Shown here: one piece after another, positions 44,468 through 52,941 of the stretch | Layout of the letters: every line of letters starts with the position of its first letter | Position numbering within the stretch: position 1 is the stretch's first letter | NCBI GenBank assembly: GCA_964531385.1 | Contig: CAZHGC010000014.1 | Span: 1 to 64,000, forward strand | Source: MGBC114079 sp964531385 | Lineage (GTDB): Bacteria; Bacillota; Clostridia; Lachnospirales; CAG-274 | Direction: 5' to 3' | Length of the DNA: 64,000 bases | The notes under the pieces: model-generated | What the model was told of the DNA's origin: nothing | The model's database searches: none | What the model saw: only the letters and a program-made list of their open reading frames with translations | Translations under genes and position numbers: made by a program

Positions 44468-46233
44468 TATTTTCCTCCAATAAAATAATAGAGCGAATTT
44501 CCAAGCAAATCGCTTTTTCCGTAATAATCAAAAAGTATGAAACATTCTTTTTTTGAAATATTCGAGAAATTATTTTCAATACCTTCAAAAATATTATAAT
44601 TAAATTTTTCTATGTGACACATTCGCATAAGTTGTTTTGTGTTGAATTGTGCCAAATGGGGAAGAAATTTTGCAACATTTTCTTCCAGAGATAAAAATGT
44701 TTTTGCGAATGATTTTGTTTCGTCAAAGTTATTTTGTTCAAGCCATTCGGGAAAGTTTTTAACGTTATCGTTTAAAAACATATCAAACTTTAAAATATCT
44801 TTAAGTTTGTCAACGTCATTAATATATGAAACACAAAATTCGAACATAATTGTATAAAGTTTCATTTTGTTGTGGGAAACTTCGTGATATTTTTTTTCAA
44901 TCCAAAAAAGTGCAAGTTTTTCAAAAAATGCAAAAGCTCCGTCAAAATATCTAACTGCAAATTTAACTGTGTTGATACATTTTCCCGAATTGTAATATGT
45001 TTCAACCATTTCAGCAATATATTTAAGCGTTGTCATTTCTTCGAAAGAAACTTTTTTTGTGAAAAGAACTTCGTACGGAGCTTTGTCGTTGTAAACAATT
45101 CCGTATTTTTTTGAATCACGCCTGAGCCCTGAACCTCGCAAAAGCTTTAGAAAGCCAAGCTGGAGCTGTTCGGGATAAACGGAATAAACGTCGTTAAATG
45201 ATTTTCCAAAAGATTTATAATCTTCAAAGGGAAGCCCTGCAATTAAATCGAGATGCTGATGAATGTTTTTAAAGCTTTTAATTTTTAAAACTTTTTTGAA
45301 CAAATCATCAAGGTCGGTTTTTCTTTGAATTGCCGAAAGTGTGTTGAGGTTTGTTGATTGGACACCTATTTCAAGTTGGAAAAGCTGTTTTCGTGCTTTT
45401 TTCAGAACAGAGAACATATCTTCATCGAGAATGTCTGCCGAAACTTCAAAGTGAAAATTTGTTATTCCGTTGTCATTTTTAATTAGAAATTCCCAAATTG
45501 AAATTGCAAATTTTTTATGGCAATTAAAAGTTCTGTCAACGAATTTAACTTGTTTAACTTTTTTATCGAGAAAAAATTTTAGGTCGGAAAAGACTCTTTC
45601 AAGCGACAAAAAACGAACGCCTTGTTCAACGGAAGACAAGCAATATTGGCATTTATACGGACAGCCTCTTGATGCTTCGTAATAGATTATTTTATTTTCA
45701 AGGTTGGAAATTGAGTTGTCGTTGTATACAAACGGAATTTCATCGAGAGGGAGAGGGCTTCGATGGTTTGTAACTATAATTTTTTCGGAGTTTGAATATG
45801 CAATTCCGTTGATTTCGTCAAGGCGGGAAATGTTTTTATTTTCTCCGTTAAGATATGAAACAAGCTCGAAAGCGGTTTTTTCGCCTTCGCCAATGATAAC
45901 AAAATCAATTCCTTTTTGAAACAAATAATCATATTCGTAGCTTACTTCCGGCCCGCCAACGATTATTTTAACGTTTGGCAATATTTTTTTGATTACGGAA
46001 ATTATGTTTAAAATCATTTCGATATTCCATATATAGCAGGAAAAGCCAAGAACATCGGGTTTCATTTTATAAATTTCCGAAATTATAAAATCTTCGCTGT
46101 TGTTAATTGTGAATTCACAAACTTTAAGTTCTGTTCCGAATTTTCGGCAATATTTTTCGATGCTTCTTAATGCTAAGGAAGAATGAATAAATTTTGCATT
46201 AAGTGCCACAAAAATTGTTTTTATAAAAATCAC
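44467..46233 (-). CDS. B12-binding domain radical SAM protein
   Basis: 588 residues from GTG 46233. N-terminal cobalamin-binding-like Rossmann domain (1-150, with VGGPEVSYE and GEGE), radical SAM core with CPYKCQYC (Cys191, 195, 198), and a C-terminal helical domain resembling DUF4080. Members cleave SAM to a 5'-deoxyadenosyl radical; the substrate here is unknown. The cobalamin domain lacks a DxHxxG motif, so B12 would bind base-off without His. Coupled to the downstream ATPase gene by TAATG. The start is uncertain: the site is modest (AGG 5 bases upstream). Confidence 0.88.
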   Translation of the reverse strand: MIFIKTIFVALNAKFIHSSLALRSIEKYCRKFGTELKVCEFTINNSEDFIISEIYKMKPDVLGFSCYIWNIEMILNIISVIKKILPNVKIIVGGPEVSYEYDYLFQKGIDFVIIGEGEKTAFELVSYLNGENKNISRLDEINGIAYSNSEKIIVTNHRSPLPLDEIPFVYNDNSISNLENKIIYYEASRGCPYKCQYCLSSVEQGVRFLSLERVFSDLKFFLDKKVKQVKFVDRTFNCHKKFAISIWEFLIKNDNGITNFHFEVSADILDEDMFSVLKKARKQLFQLEIGVQSTNLNTLSAIQRKTDLDDLFKKVLKIKSFKNIHQHLDLIAGLPFEDYKSFGKSFNDVYSVYPEQLQLGFLKLLRGSGLRRDSKKYGIVYNDKAPYEVLFTKKVSFEEMTTLKYIAEMVETYYNSGKCINTVKFAVRYFDGAFAFFEKLALFWIEKKYHEVSHNKMKLYTIMFEFCVSYINDVDKLKDILKFDMFLNDNVKNFPEWLEQNNFDETKSFAKTFLSLEENVAKFLPHLAQFNTKQLMRMCHIEKFNYNIFEGIENNFSNISKKECFILFDYYGKSDLLGNSLYYFIGGK

Positions 46234-46274
46234 TCCAACCTAATTAAAAATTGTTTTTTGTTTAAGAAGTTGCT

Positions 46275-47003
46275 TTAAATTTCAACAACTTCCGATAAAA
46301 CTTTTCCAATGCTGTCGTGGATAACGAGATTGGCTTCGTTGTCATATGATGTTTTTGATTTATTTATAAGAACGAGTTTATTTCCTTTATAGTAGTTGAC
46401 AAGACCCGCAGCGGGATAGACAACCAAAGAAGTTCCACCAACGATTAGAACATCGGCCTCACTTATGTATTTGCAAGCGGAAGTCCAAACATAGTCATCA
46501 AGTCCTTCTTCATAGAGAACAACGTCCGGTTTTACAAGCCCGTTGCATTTTTTACAGCGTGGAACTTTTTCGGAATTTAAAATAAAATCCACATCATAAA
46601 ATTCGTTACATTTTGTGCAATAGTTTCTGAAAACAGAGCCATGGAGCTCGAAAACGTTTTTACTTCCGGCAAGCTGATGCAAATTGTCGATGTTTTGAGT
46701 TATGACGGCTTTAAGCTTTCCGGCTTTTTCCAAGGCAGCAAGTGCCAAATGTGCTTTGTTTGGCTTTGCTTCTTTATAAATTAAATTTTCTTTGTAATAA
46801 TCATAGAACAACTCTGTATGTTTGACGAAAAACGAATGACTTATTAGATTTTCGGGGGGATAGCCATATTTATTTACAGCATTGTAAAGCCCGCTTTCAC
46901 TTCGAAAATCGGGAATATTACTTTCTGTTGAAACTCCGGCACCTCCAAGAAAAACAATGTTGTTGCTTTCGTCAATTATTTTTTTTAGCTCTTCATATGC
47001 CAT
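46275..47003 (-). CDS. cobB: Sir2-family NAD-dependent protein deacylase
   Basis: 242 residues from ATG 47003 (AAGGTGA 5 bases upstream); a longer frame to 47039 has no site. GGAGVSTESNIPDFRS (20-35) and TQNIDNLH (102-109) bind NAD, His121 in LHGS is the catalytic base, and four zinc cysteines lie at 129, 132, 150 and 153. It removes acyl groups from lysine using NAD. Ends about 40 bases before the radical SAM gene. Confidence 0.96.
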   Translation of the reverse strand: MAYEELKKIIDESNNIVFLGGAGVSTESNIPDFRSESGLYNAVNKYGYPPENLISHSFFVKHTELFYDYYKENLIYKEAKPNKAHLALAALEKAGKLKAVITQNIDNLHQLAGSKNVFELHGSVFRNYCTKCNEFYDVDFILNSEKVPRCKKCNGLVKPDVVLYEEGLDDYVWTSACKYISEADVLIVGGTSLVVYPAAGLVNYYKGNKLVLINKSKTSYDNEANLVIHDSIGKVLSEVVEI

Positions 47004-47020
47004 AAAATCACCTTTTTCTG

Positions 47021-47049
47021 AAAATATGTAATTTCGCAATTTTTTACAA
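47021..47049 (-). promoter_or_regulatory. Candidate promoter of the sirtuin gene
   Basis: Minus strand: TTGTAA (47044-47049), 17-base spacer, TATTTT (47021-47026). Confidence 0.45.
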
Positions 47050-47085
47050 TATACCTAAGCCTAAAAAAATTATAATGTTATTATT

Positions 47086-47194
47086 AACAGATGGCGTTAA
47101 AAACGCCCATTAATTCAGTATGAGTTTGTATCTCTTACAGGATTAAACAGTAACTTCTACCGTCTAAAGAGGCGGGGGACTTACTTAATCTGTT
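47086..47194 (+). promoter_or_regulatory. Structured RNA leader with four helices upstream of the cupin gene
   Basis: A closing stem AACAGAT (47086-47092) with ATCTGTT (47188-47194) encloses three hairpins: GGCGTT/AACGCC (47093-47107), TTAATTC/GGATTAA (47110-47146) topped by GTA-GAG/CTC-TAC, and AGTAA/TTACT (47149-47185) topped by CCGTCT/AGGCGG. The result is a cloverleaf-like junction of about 109 nt, 18 bases before the cupin ribosome site. The TTCTACC...GACT stretch recalls purine riboswitches, but the loop-loop contacts of that class are absent. I do not recognise the class. Confidence 0.5.
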
Positions 47195-47226
47195 AAATAA
47201 AATATAATTTTTAAGGAGTGGTACAA

Positions 47227-47628
47227 ATGGATTTTGAAAAACTATTTGAAGAATTTAACAAAATGGGTGAACTGTGTCTTTCGGGAAAAGGGCAAAATGT
47301 TTTGTTCAAAGATTTAAGTTGGAACGAACACCCAACGTTTGAAGGCGTTGAACTGAAACACCTTATAACTTCAAAGGAAACAGACGGACAATTCAGCTAT
47401 CATTTGGTTAGAATTGCTCCAAATAAAAAAATTGGAATTCACGTTCACGAAAAACAAACGGAAACTCACGAAATAATATCGGGGAACGGATTTTGCATAA
47501 ACGACGGAACAAAAATAAACTACAAAACGGGTGTTATTTCAATTCTTGAAAAAAATACACCTCACGAAGTTGTTGCATATGAAAACGGACTTTTGTTGTT
47601 TGCAAAATTTATTCCTGCATTATGCTGA
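47227..47628 (+). CDS. Cupin domain protein
   Basis: 133 residues from ATG 47227 (AAGGAG 8 bases upstream). A single cupin barrel: IGIHVHEKQTETHEIISGNGF carries the metal-binding His/Glu set of motif 1, and the TPHEVVAYENG segment carries the motif 2 His. Small cupins of this kind act as sugar or organic-acid isomerases, dioxygenases or ligand-binding proteins; the substrate is unknown. It faces a degraded AraC-type regulator gene convergently, and its mRNA leader looks structured. Confidence 0.85.
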   Translation: MDFEKLFEEFNKMGELCLSGKGQNVLFKDLSWNEHPTFEGVELKHLITSKETDGQFSYHLVRIAPNKKIGIHVHEKQTETHEIISGNGFCINDGTKINYKTGVISILEKNTPHEVVAYENGLLLFAKFIPALC

Positions 47629-47733
47629 AACAGTGATTTGAAACGGAATTAAAATTTTATGTTTTAATGTTGTCAAGGAATTTTATCAAAAAAGTATGAT
47701 AAAGTTCTTTGGCAACGATTGATAAAATTTTAG

Positions 47734-48417
47734 TTAAAGAAGCTTTTTGCAAGCACTTTTATAATCTGTTGGGGTAAGACCGACAATTTTCTTGAAATAT
47801 TTTATAAAATGGCTTTGGTCATAAAAACCCGTATCAACAGCTGTTTTGGAAAAGCTCTCACCGTTTGATATTATTTTTTGGGCTTTTCTTATGCGGTTTT
47901 AAATTAGAAATTTGTGTGGAGTTATTCCCATTGTTTTTTTGAACTTTTTTATAAAATGATATTTGCTTGTGAATTCTTTTAAAGACATTTCGTTAATGCT
48001 TAAGTTGTTTTCGGGAAAGTTTTCGATATTATTTATCAAAATTTTTCCGATTTTTAAATTTTCGTTATATTTGAACTGTTTGAATTTATCTGTAATAAAA
48101 TCAATTTTAAAATTTTTTAAATCAAAATTTAAATTTAAAATGTAGCTTTTGTTAATGCACAAAGTTATTGCGGAATATGGCGAAACAGGGGCTATACTGT
48201 GCGAAATGTATGGCGGAACAACAAAAATATCGTTTGTTTTCAAAATTTGATTTTTGTTGTTTATATTGAAATTAATTTCGCCGTTTGTAATAATTCCTAT
48301 TGTAAAAACTGAAACGTGGTTGTGCAGAGGGTATGAAATTGAAGAGTTTTTGCAAATAATTATTTCAATGTCATTTGTTGCATTTCTATAATAGGCTATA
48401 TTTTCGTATTTTTTCAT
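47734..48417 (-). pseudogene. AraC-family regulator interrupted by an in-frame stop
   Basis: The first 172 codons encode an N-terminal cupin-like sensor domain (ISYPLHNHVSVFTIG, VPPYISHSI) and the first helix-turn-helix (FTSKYHFIKKFKKTMGITPHKFLI), then TAA (plus positions 47899-47901). The same frame continues past it, without a shift, for another 54 codons that read as the second half of an AraC DNA-binding domain (NRIRKAQKI ... FYDQSHFIKYFKKIVGLTPTDYK) to a stop at 47734. Total 228 codons. A single base change would explain it. The truncated product lacks the second HTH and is unlikely to bind DNA normally. A sequencing error is the main alternative. Confidence 0.85.
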
Positions 48418-48447
48418 AGAATAAAGTACCTCTGCAAACCAGCTTTG

Positions 48448-49623
48448 TTATTTCTTGTGTTTTTTTACAAATTTTTCGATTTTTTCCAATGCGATGTTAA
48501 TATCGTTAATTGAATAAGCATATGAACAACGAATGAAGCCTTCGCCACATTCGCCCAAAGCATTTCCGGGAACAACGGCAACTTTTTCTTCGAACAACAG
48601 CTTTTCGCAAAATTCATCGGAAGTCATACCTGTTACGGAGATTGACGGGAATTGATAGAAAGCTCCCAAAGGTTCAAAACATTCAAGCCCCATATCTCTG
48701 AAACCTTTAAGCATAACTCGTCTTCTTCTATCATATTCTTTACGCATTTTTACAACGCTTTCTTCACAACTTCTTAATGCTTCAACCGCAGAATACTGGC
48801 TTATGGTTGGAGCACACATAATTATATATTGATGAATTTTGACCATTGCCGAAATAATATCGGGGGGAGCGGCGGCATAGCCAAGCCTCCAGCCTGTCAT
48901 TGCATAGGCTTTTGAAAATCCGTTCAGAACGATTGTTTTGTCATACATTCCGTCAATTTCAGCAATTGAAACATGTTTTCTTTCACCGTAGGTGAGTTCG
49001 GAATAAATTTCATCACTTATAACGACAATATCTCTTTCACGCAAAACATCGGCGATTTTTTCAAGGTCTTCCCTTTCCATAATTGCTCCTGTTGGATTAT
49101 TTGGATAGGGCAAAATTAGAGCTTTTGTTTTGTCGGTTATTTTTTCGAGAAGTTCTTCGGGAGTTAGCCTGAAATTATTTTCAACTTTTGTTGTTATAAT
49201 TACGGGAACACCGCCCGCCATATTTATGCAAGGTTTATAGGAAACATATGACGGTTCGGGAAGCAAAACTTCATCTCCGGGGTTTAAAATTGCTCTTAAT
49301 GCAACGTCAATTCCCTCGCTTGCACCAACGGTTACAAGAATTTGATTTGTATAATCATAATCACAATTGATTTTTCGTTTTAAATATTTTGAAATTTCTT
49401 TTCTTAATTCGAGAAGCCCCGCATTTGATGTGTACACCGTTCGACATTTTTCGAGAGTGTAAATTCCTCGCTCACGAACTGCCCAAGGCGTTTCAAAATC
49501 GGGTTCACCAACGCCGAGAGATATTGCACCTTCGATTTCGTTTGCAACATCGAAAAACTTTCGAATTCCGGAATATGGTATTTTTTGAATTTTATCGGCA
49601 ATAAAAGACTTTTTATTTGTCAT
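48448..49623 (-). CDS. Class I/II PLP-dependent aminotransferase
   Basis: 391 residues. Fold-type I aminotransferase: start IPYSGIRKFFDVA, GVGEPDFETP, TVGASEGIDVALRA, PYPNNPTGA, VISDEIYSEL, PLP-lysine Lys238 in GFSKAYAMTGWRLGY, and the late substrate Arg in FIRCSYA. Most like the aromatic/aspartate PatA-type group; the substrate is not certain. Its ATG overlaps the stop of the upstream Lrp gene by 4 bases (ATGA), so the regulator and enzyme are translated together. Confidence 0.93.
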   Translation of the reverse strand: MTNKKSFIADKIQKIPYSGIRKFFDVANEIEGAISLGVGEPDFETPWAVRERGIYTLEKCRTVYTSNAGLLELRKEISKYLKRKINCDYDYTNQILVTVGASEGIDVALRAILNPGDEVLLPEPSYVSYKPCINMAGGVPVIITTKVENNFRLTPEELLEKITDKTKALILPYPNNPTGAIMEREDLEKIADVLRERDIVVISDEIYSELTYGERKHVSIAEIDGMYDKTIVLNGFSKAYAMTGWRLGYAAAPPDIISAMVKIHQYIIMCAPTISQYSAVEALRSCEESVVKMRKEYDRRRRVMLKGFRDMGLECFEPLGAFYQFPSISVTGMTSDEFCEKLLFEEKVAVVPGNALGECGEGFIRCSYAYSINDINIALEKIEKFVKKHKK

Positions 49624-50105
49624 GGTGAAACAATCATCCTTTCATCACCTTTTTTTTCTTGTTCAAGAATAACGCCATGGTCCTTATATTTTTTGAGAAC
49701 GAAATGTGTTGCTGTGCTAAGAACCGAATCGAGCGTTGAAAGTTTTGTTGAGATGAATGAAGAAATTTCTTTTATATTTTTACCTTCCATAATTACGGTT
49801 AGGTCGAATGCACCGGACATAAGGTAGACTGCTTTGACTTCATCGAAATTTTGAATTCTTTGGGCAATTTTATCAAACCCCTGATCTCTTTGAGGAGTAA
49901 CTTTAACTTCGATAAGTGCTGTAACATATTCTCTTTCGGTGTTATCCCAATTTATGAGAGTGCTGTATCCACAAATGATATTTTGTTTTTCCATATCAGA
50001 AATTGAATTTTTAACATCTTCCTCATTTTTTCCAAGCATATCTGCAATTTGTTTGGTGGATATTCTGCTGTCATTTTCCAAAAGTTCAAGAATATCTTTT
50101 TCCAT
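49620..50105 (-). CDS. Lrp/AsnC-family transcriptional regulator
   Basis: 161 residues. N-terminal winged HTH (ILELLENDSRISTKQIADMLG...), then a RAM/AsnC ligand-binding domain (EYVTALIEVKVTPQRDQGFDKIA...VYLMSGAFDLTVIMEGKN). Members bind amino acids and control amino-acid metabolism. Coupled to the aminotransferase gene by ATGA; likely controls it in response to its substrate or product. The upstream region holds the 58-bp repeat array. Confidence 0.92.
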   Translation of the reverse strand: MEKDILELLENDSRISTKQIADMLGKNEEDVKNSISDMEKQNIICGYSTLINWDNTEREYVTALIEVKVTPQRDQGFDKIAQRIQNFDEVKAVYLMSGAFDLTVIMEGKNIKEISSFISTKLSTLDSVLSTATHFVLKKYKDHGVILEQEKKGDERMIVSP

Positions 50106-50184
50106 AGATGTAACCCCTTTCTAAAAATTGCATTTTAACGGTTATGGGTTGTACTTAAAAAGCTAATAGCTAATAGCTATAGTA

Positions 50185-50576
50185 TTCGTATTTTTAAAAG
50201 AAAAAATACTCATAACCAATGGCGTAAACGCCAAATACAATATTCGTATTTTTTAAGAAAAAAAATACTCATAACCAATGGCGTAAACGCCAAATACAAT
50301 ATTCGTATTTTTTAAGAAAAAAAATACTCATAACCAATGGCGTAAACGCCAAAATAATATTCGTATTTTTTAAGAAAAAAATACTCATAACCAATGGCGT
50401 AAACGCCAAAATAATATTCGTATTTTTTANNNNNNNNNNNNNNNNNNNNNNNNNNNNNNNNNNNNNNNNNNNNNNNNNNNNNNNNNNNNNNNNNNNNNNN
50501 NNNNNNNNNNNNNNNNNNNNNNNNNNNNNAGAAAAAAATACTCATAACCAATGGCGTAAACGCCATTGGTTAAATT
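50185..50576. repeat. 58-bp tandem repeat array, two palindromes per unit, interrupted by gap
   Basis: Units begin at TTCG, 50185, 50243, 50302, 50360 and 50417 (spacing 58, 59, 58, 57), with a last partial unit after the N run. Each carries an A/T hairpin (GTATTTTTT with AAAAAATAC) and a GC hairpin (TGGCGT, AA, ACGCCA). In the final unit the second palindrome is longer: AACCAATGGCGT and ACGCCATTGGTT, centred near 50562. No unique spacers, so not CRISPR; unit lengths vary by 1 base, so not coding. Confidence 0.9.
50430..50529. other. Assembly gap, 100 N
   Basis: Exactly 100 N inside the 58-bp array; the number of missing units is unknown. Confidence 0.97.
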
Positions 50577-50732
50577 ATACTCCATTTTTGGGATTAATAA
50601 AAGCCTAATTTGCTATTTTTTTTAATTTAAGCCGGTTTGTAAAAATAATTTTTATAACAGCTATGTTTTTTATAAAAGATTTGAGAAAAATACAAATTTT
50701 AAACATAAATTTTACATTTATACAAAAATGTT

Positions 50733-50761
50733 TTGACAAAACATAAAAAAACAAATACAAT
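50733..50761 (+). promoter_or_regulatory. Sigma-A promoter of cheR-cheB
   Basis: TTGACA (50733-50738), 17-base spacer, TACAAT (50756-50761). Confidence 0.75.
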
Positions 50762-50817
50762 TTATATATAGAAAGGTTGATTGTTTTTTAATTTAATTAT
50801 TTGAAATTTTGAGACAC

Positions 50818-50886
50818 CAAGAAAAACGGCACAAAATTAAATTTTTTGCGAAAATCAATTTTATTGTGTTTTGTGCTGTGTTCTTG
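50818..50886 (+). promoter_or_regulatory. Long hairpin in the cheR leader
   Basis: CAAGAA (50818-50823) with TTCTTG (50881-50886) and ACGGCACAAAA (50826-50836) with TTTTGTGCTGT (50869-50879) give a stem of about 17 bp between promoter and gene. The T-run after it (ATTTTG) is poor, so attenuation is possible but weak. Confidence 0.45.
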
Positions 50887-50924
50887 ATTTTGACAACTTT
50901 GGCTAATATAGGGGAGGGGTGCTT

Positions 50925-51734
50925 GTGGATATATCCGAAGCGGAATTTAAAGATATAACTTCATACGTTGAAACAAATTACGGAATAAACTTAAAGCAAA
51001 AGAAAAAATTGATAATAGGTCGCCTTGAAAATTATCTTGTTAGAAACGGCTACAAAAGTTACAGCGAATATATGCAAAAAGTTAAAAACGATTCAACCGG
51101 TGCGGAAGCAAATGTTCTTATAAACCATTTAACAACGAATCACACTTATTTTTTAAGAGAAAATCTGCATTTTAACTATATGCGTGATATAATTTTGCCA
51201 AAGCTTTTTGTTTCGGAGCAGAGCAAAAAATCTTTATATATATGGTCGGCTGCGGCATCAACAGGCGAAGAGCCTTATACAATAGTTATGACTCTTCACG
51301 ATTTTTTTAGACAAAAGCCTGACAAATGGGACACTCGCATATTGGCAACAGATGTTTCAACGCAGGCAATTCAAACGGCAAAAGAGGGAATATATATGAA
51401 AGAGCAACTTGATGTTCTTTCTCCTTCTTGGAAAAAAATATATTTTGAAAATTATTCGGAAGACAAAATGCGTATTAAACAAGAAGTGCGTGATGATGTA
51501 ATTTTTAGAATACAAAATTTAATGCAGCCTTTTAATTTTAAAAATAAATTTCACATAGTTTTTTTAAGAAACGTAATGATATATTTTGAAGATTATACAA
51601 AATACAAATTGATAAACAAAATTTATGATTGTATGCAACCGGGAGGATATTTATTTATTGGAATGTCCGAAGTTTTGGACAAGCGAAACACAAATTTTAA
51701 ATATATACAATCTTCAATATATCAAAAAATATAA
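50925..51734 (+). CDS. cheR: Chemotaxis protein methyltransferase CheR
   Basis: 269 residues from GTG 50925 (GGGAGG 7 bases upstream); an earlier in-frame GTG at 50919 overlaps that site. N-terminal helical domain, then TTNHTYFLRENLHFNYM and the SAM-binding AAASTGEEPYTIVM, with FLRNVMIYF near the end: all CheR features. It methylates glutamates on chemoreceptors using SAM. No C-terminal TPR extension. cheB follows 15 bases later, making an adaptation pair; cheA, cheW and receptors are outside the window. The gene uses ATA for Ile more often than most genes upstream. Confidence 0.95.
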   Translation: MDISEAEFKDITSYVETNYGINLKQKKKLIIGRLENYLVRNGYKSYSEYMQKVKNDSTGAEANVLINHLTTNHTYFLRENLHFNYMRDIILPKLFVSEQSKKSLYIWSAAASTGEEPYTIVMTLHDFFRQKPDKWDTRILATDVSTQAIQTAKEGIYMKEQLDVLSPSWKKIYFENYSEDKMRIKQEVRDDVIFRIQNLMQPFNFKNKFHIVFLRNVMIYFEDYTKYKLINKIYDCMQPGGYLFIGMSEVLDKRNTNFKYIQSSIYQKI

Positions 51735-51749
51735 ACCTTGGAGGTCATT

Positions 51750-52790
51750 ATGAAAAAAATTAGAGTATTGGTAGTCGATGACTCCATTTTATTCCAAGAA
51801 TTTCTCGTTAGAGCGATAAACAGCGATTCCGATTTGGAAGTTGTTGCAACCGCAAAAGACCCTTTTGAAGCAAGAGACGCAATTATAAAATATAAACCTG
51901 ACGTTATGACACTTGACGTTGAAATGCCAAGAATGAACGGAATTGAATTTTTGAGACAGCTTTTGCCACAATATAAAATGCCTGTGGTAATGGTTAGTTC
52001 GTTGAACGAAGTTGTATTTGATGCTCTTGCCGCAGGTGCGGTTGATTTTGTTACAAAGCCTTCTTCATTGACGGCTCAAAATATACACGAATTTGTTGAA
52101 ACAGAGCTTGCTCTTAAAATAAAGGCTGCTGCAACCTCAAAAGTTTCAACTATTTCAAGAGAAATTGAACCAAAACGCACGCCGATAAATGCTGTTTCGG
52201 CTTCGCCAAACGGTCGGATACATTTAATTGCAATTGGAGCATCAACAGGCGGAACGGAAGCAATTTTGAGCATTTTAACCCAGCTTGAGCCTGATGTTCC
52301 AGGAATTGTTATAACCCAGCATATGCCTCCGGGATTTACTTCAATGTATGCAAAGAGGCTTGATTCAAAATGTTCAATAAAGGTTAAAGAAGCGGAAACG
52401 GGCGATATTGTTCAAAAAGGAACAGCATTAATTGCTCCTGGCGACAAACATATGACAGTTTACAAAGAAGGCGGAGTTTACAAAGTTAAATGTTATTATG
52501 GTCAAAAAGTTAGTGGTCATTGCCCATCGGTTGATGTTCTTTTCGATTCTGTTGCAAAGGCGGCAAACAGAAATGCAATGGGAATAATTTTAACGGGAAT
52601 GGGTGCAGACGGCGTTACAGGGCTTTTGCTTATGCGTTCGAAGGGTGCCGAAACAATTGGTCAGGACGAGGCAAGCTGTGTTGTATATGGAATGCCGAAA
52701 GTTGCGTTCCAATCGGGTGCTGTTAAACATCAGCTTTCTCTTCAAAGTATTCCGAGAAAGATATACCAAATTTTAAGTGCATCAAGATAA
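51750..52790 (+). CDS. cheB: Protein-glutamate methylesterase CheB
   Basis: 346 residues from ATG 51750 (GGAGGT 4 bases upstream). Receiver domain with Asp56, linker, and methylesterase domain whose triad falls at Ser164 (GASTGG), His190 (TQHMPPGF) and Asp286 (GMGADGVTG), the same numbers as in the enterobacterial enzyme. It removes methyl groups from (and deamidates) chemoreceptors after phosphorylation by CheA. Ends before a strong terminator. Confidence 0.97.
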   Translation: MKKIRVLVVDDSILFQEFLVRAINSDSDLEVVATAKDPFEARDAIIKYKPDVMTLDVEMPRMNGIEFLRQLLPQYKMPVVMVSSLNEVVFDALAAGAVDFVTKPSSLTAQNIHEFVETELALKIKAAATSKVSTISREIEPKRTPINAVSASPNGRIHLIAIGASTGGTEAILSILTQLEPDVPGIVITQHMPPGFTSMYAKRLDSKCSIKVKEAETGDIVQKGTALIAPGDKHMTVYKEGGVYKVKCYYGQKVSGHCPSVDVLFDSVAKAANRNAMGIILTGMGADGVTGLLLMRSKGAETIGQDEASCVVYGMPKVAFQSGAVKHQLSLQSIPRKIYQILSASR

Positions 52791-52821
52791 ATTTTTGCTG
52801 ACGTTAAAATTGCATATATTC

Positions 52822-52866
52822 AAAAAAAGAACCGCAAAAAATGAAATGATTTTTGCGGTTCTTTTT
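52822..52866 (+). terminator. Terminator of cheR-cheB
   Basis: AAAAAGAACCGCAAAAA and its complement flank TGAAATGA, ending in TTTTT; also usable on the minus strand. Confidence 0.9.
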
Positions 52867-52886
52867 CGATTGTGAATGCTGTTTGA

Positions 52887-52919
52887 AAAAAGGGGTTGTG
52901 AAAAAATCACAACCCCTTT
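52887..52919 (-). terminator. Terminator of lipoprotein gene 1
   Basis: AAAGGGGTTGTGA and TCACAACCCCTTT, loop AAAAA, A-rich on the left so that a T-run ends the minus-strand transcript. Confidence 0.85.
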
Positions 52920-52941
52920 AACTACTTAAAAATCAAAGAAA

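Larger units (their letters stand above)
50106..50924. other. Divergent intergenic region with repeat array, promoter and long hairpin
   Basis: About 820 bases between the Lrp (-) and cheR (+) genes. It holds short AGCTAAT repeats (50161-50179), the 58-bp tandem array with the gap, AT-rich DNA, the cheR promoter (50733-50761) and a long leader hairpin (50818-50886). A minus-strand frame at 50312-50566 is the repeat itself and not a gene. Confidence 0.7.

Noticed and set aside
47149..47185. Purine riboswitch
   Set aside because: TTCTACC and GACT are present, but the loop sequences that form the kissing contact and the usual P2 are missing.
50312..50566. Repeat-encoded protein on the minus strand
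   Set aside because: Unit spacing of 57-59 bases is not a multiple of three and the frame consists only of the repeat plus N.
50185..50576. CRISPR array
   Set aside because: Adjacent units are near identical throughout with no unique spacers, and no cas genes are nearby.
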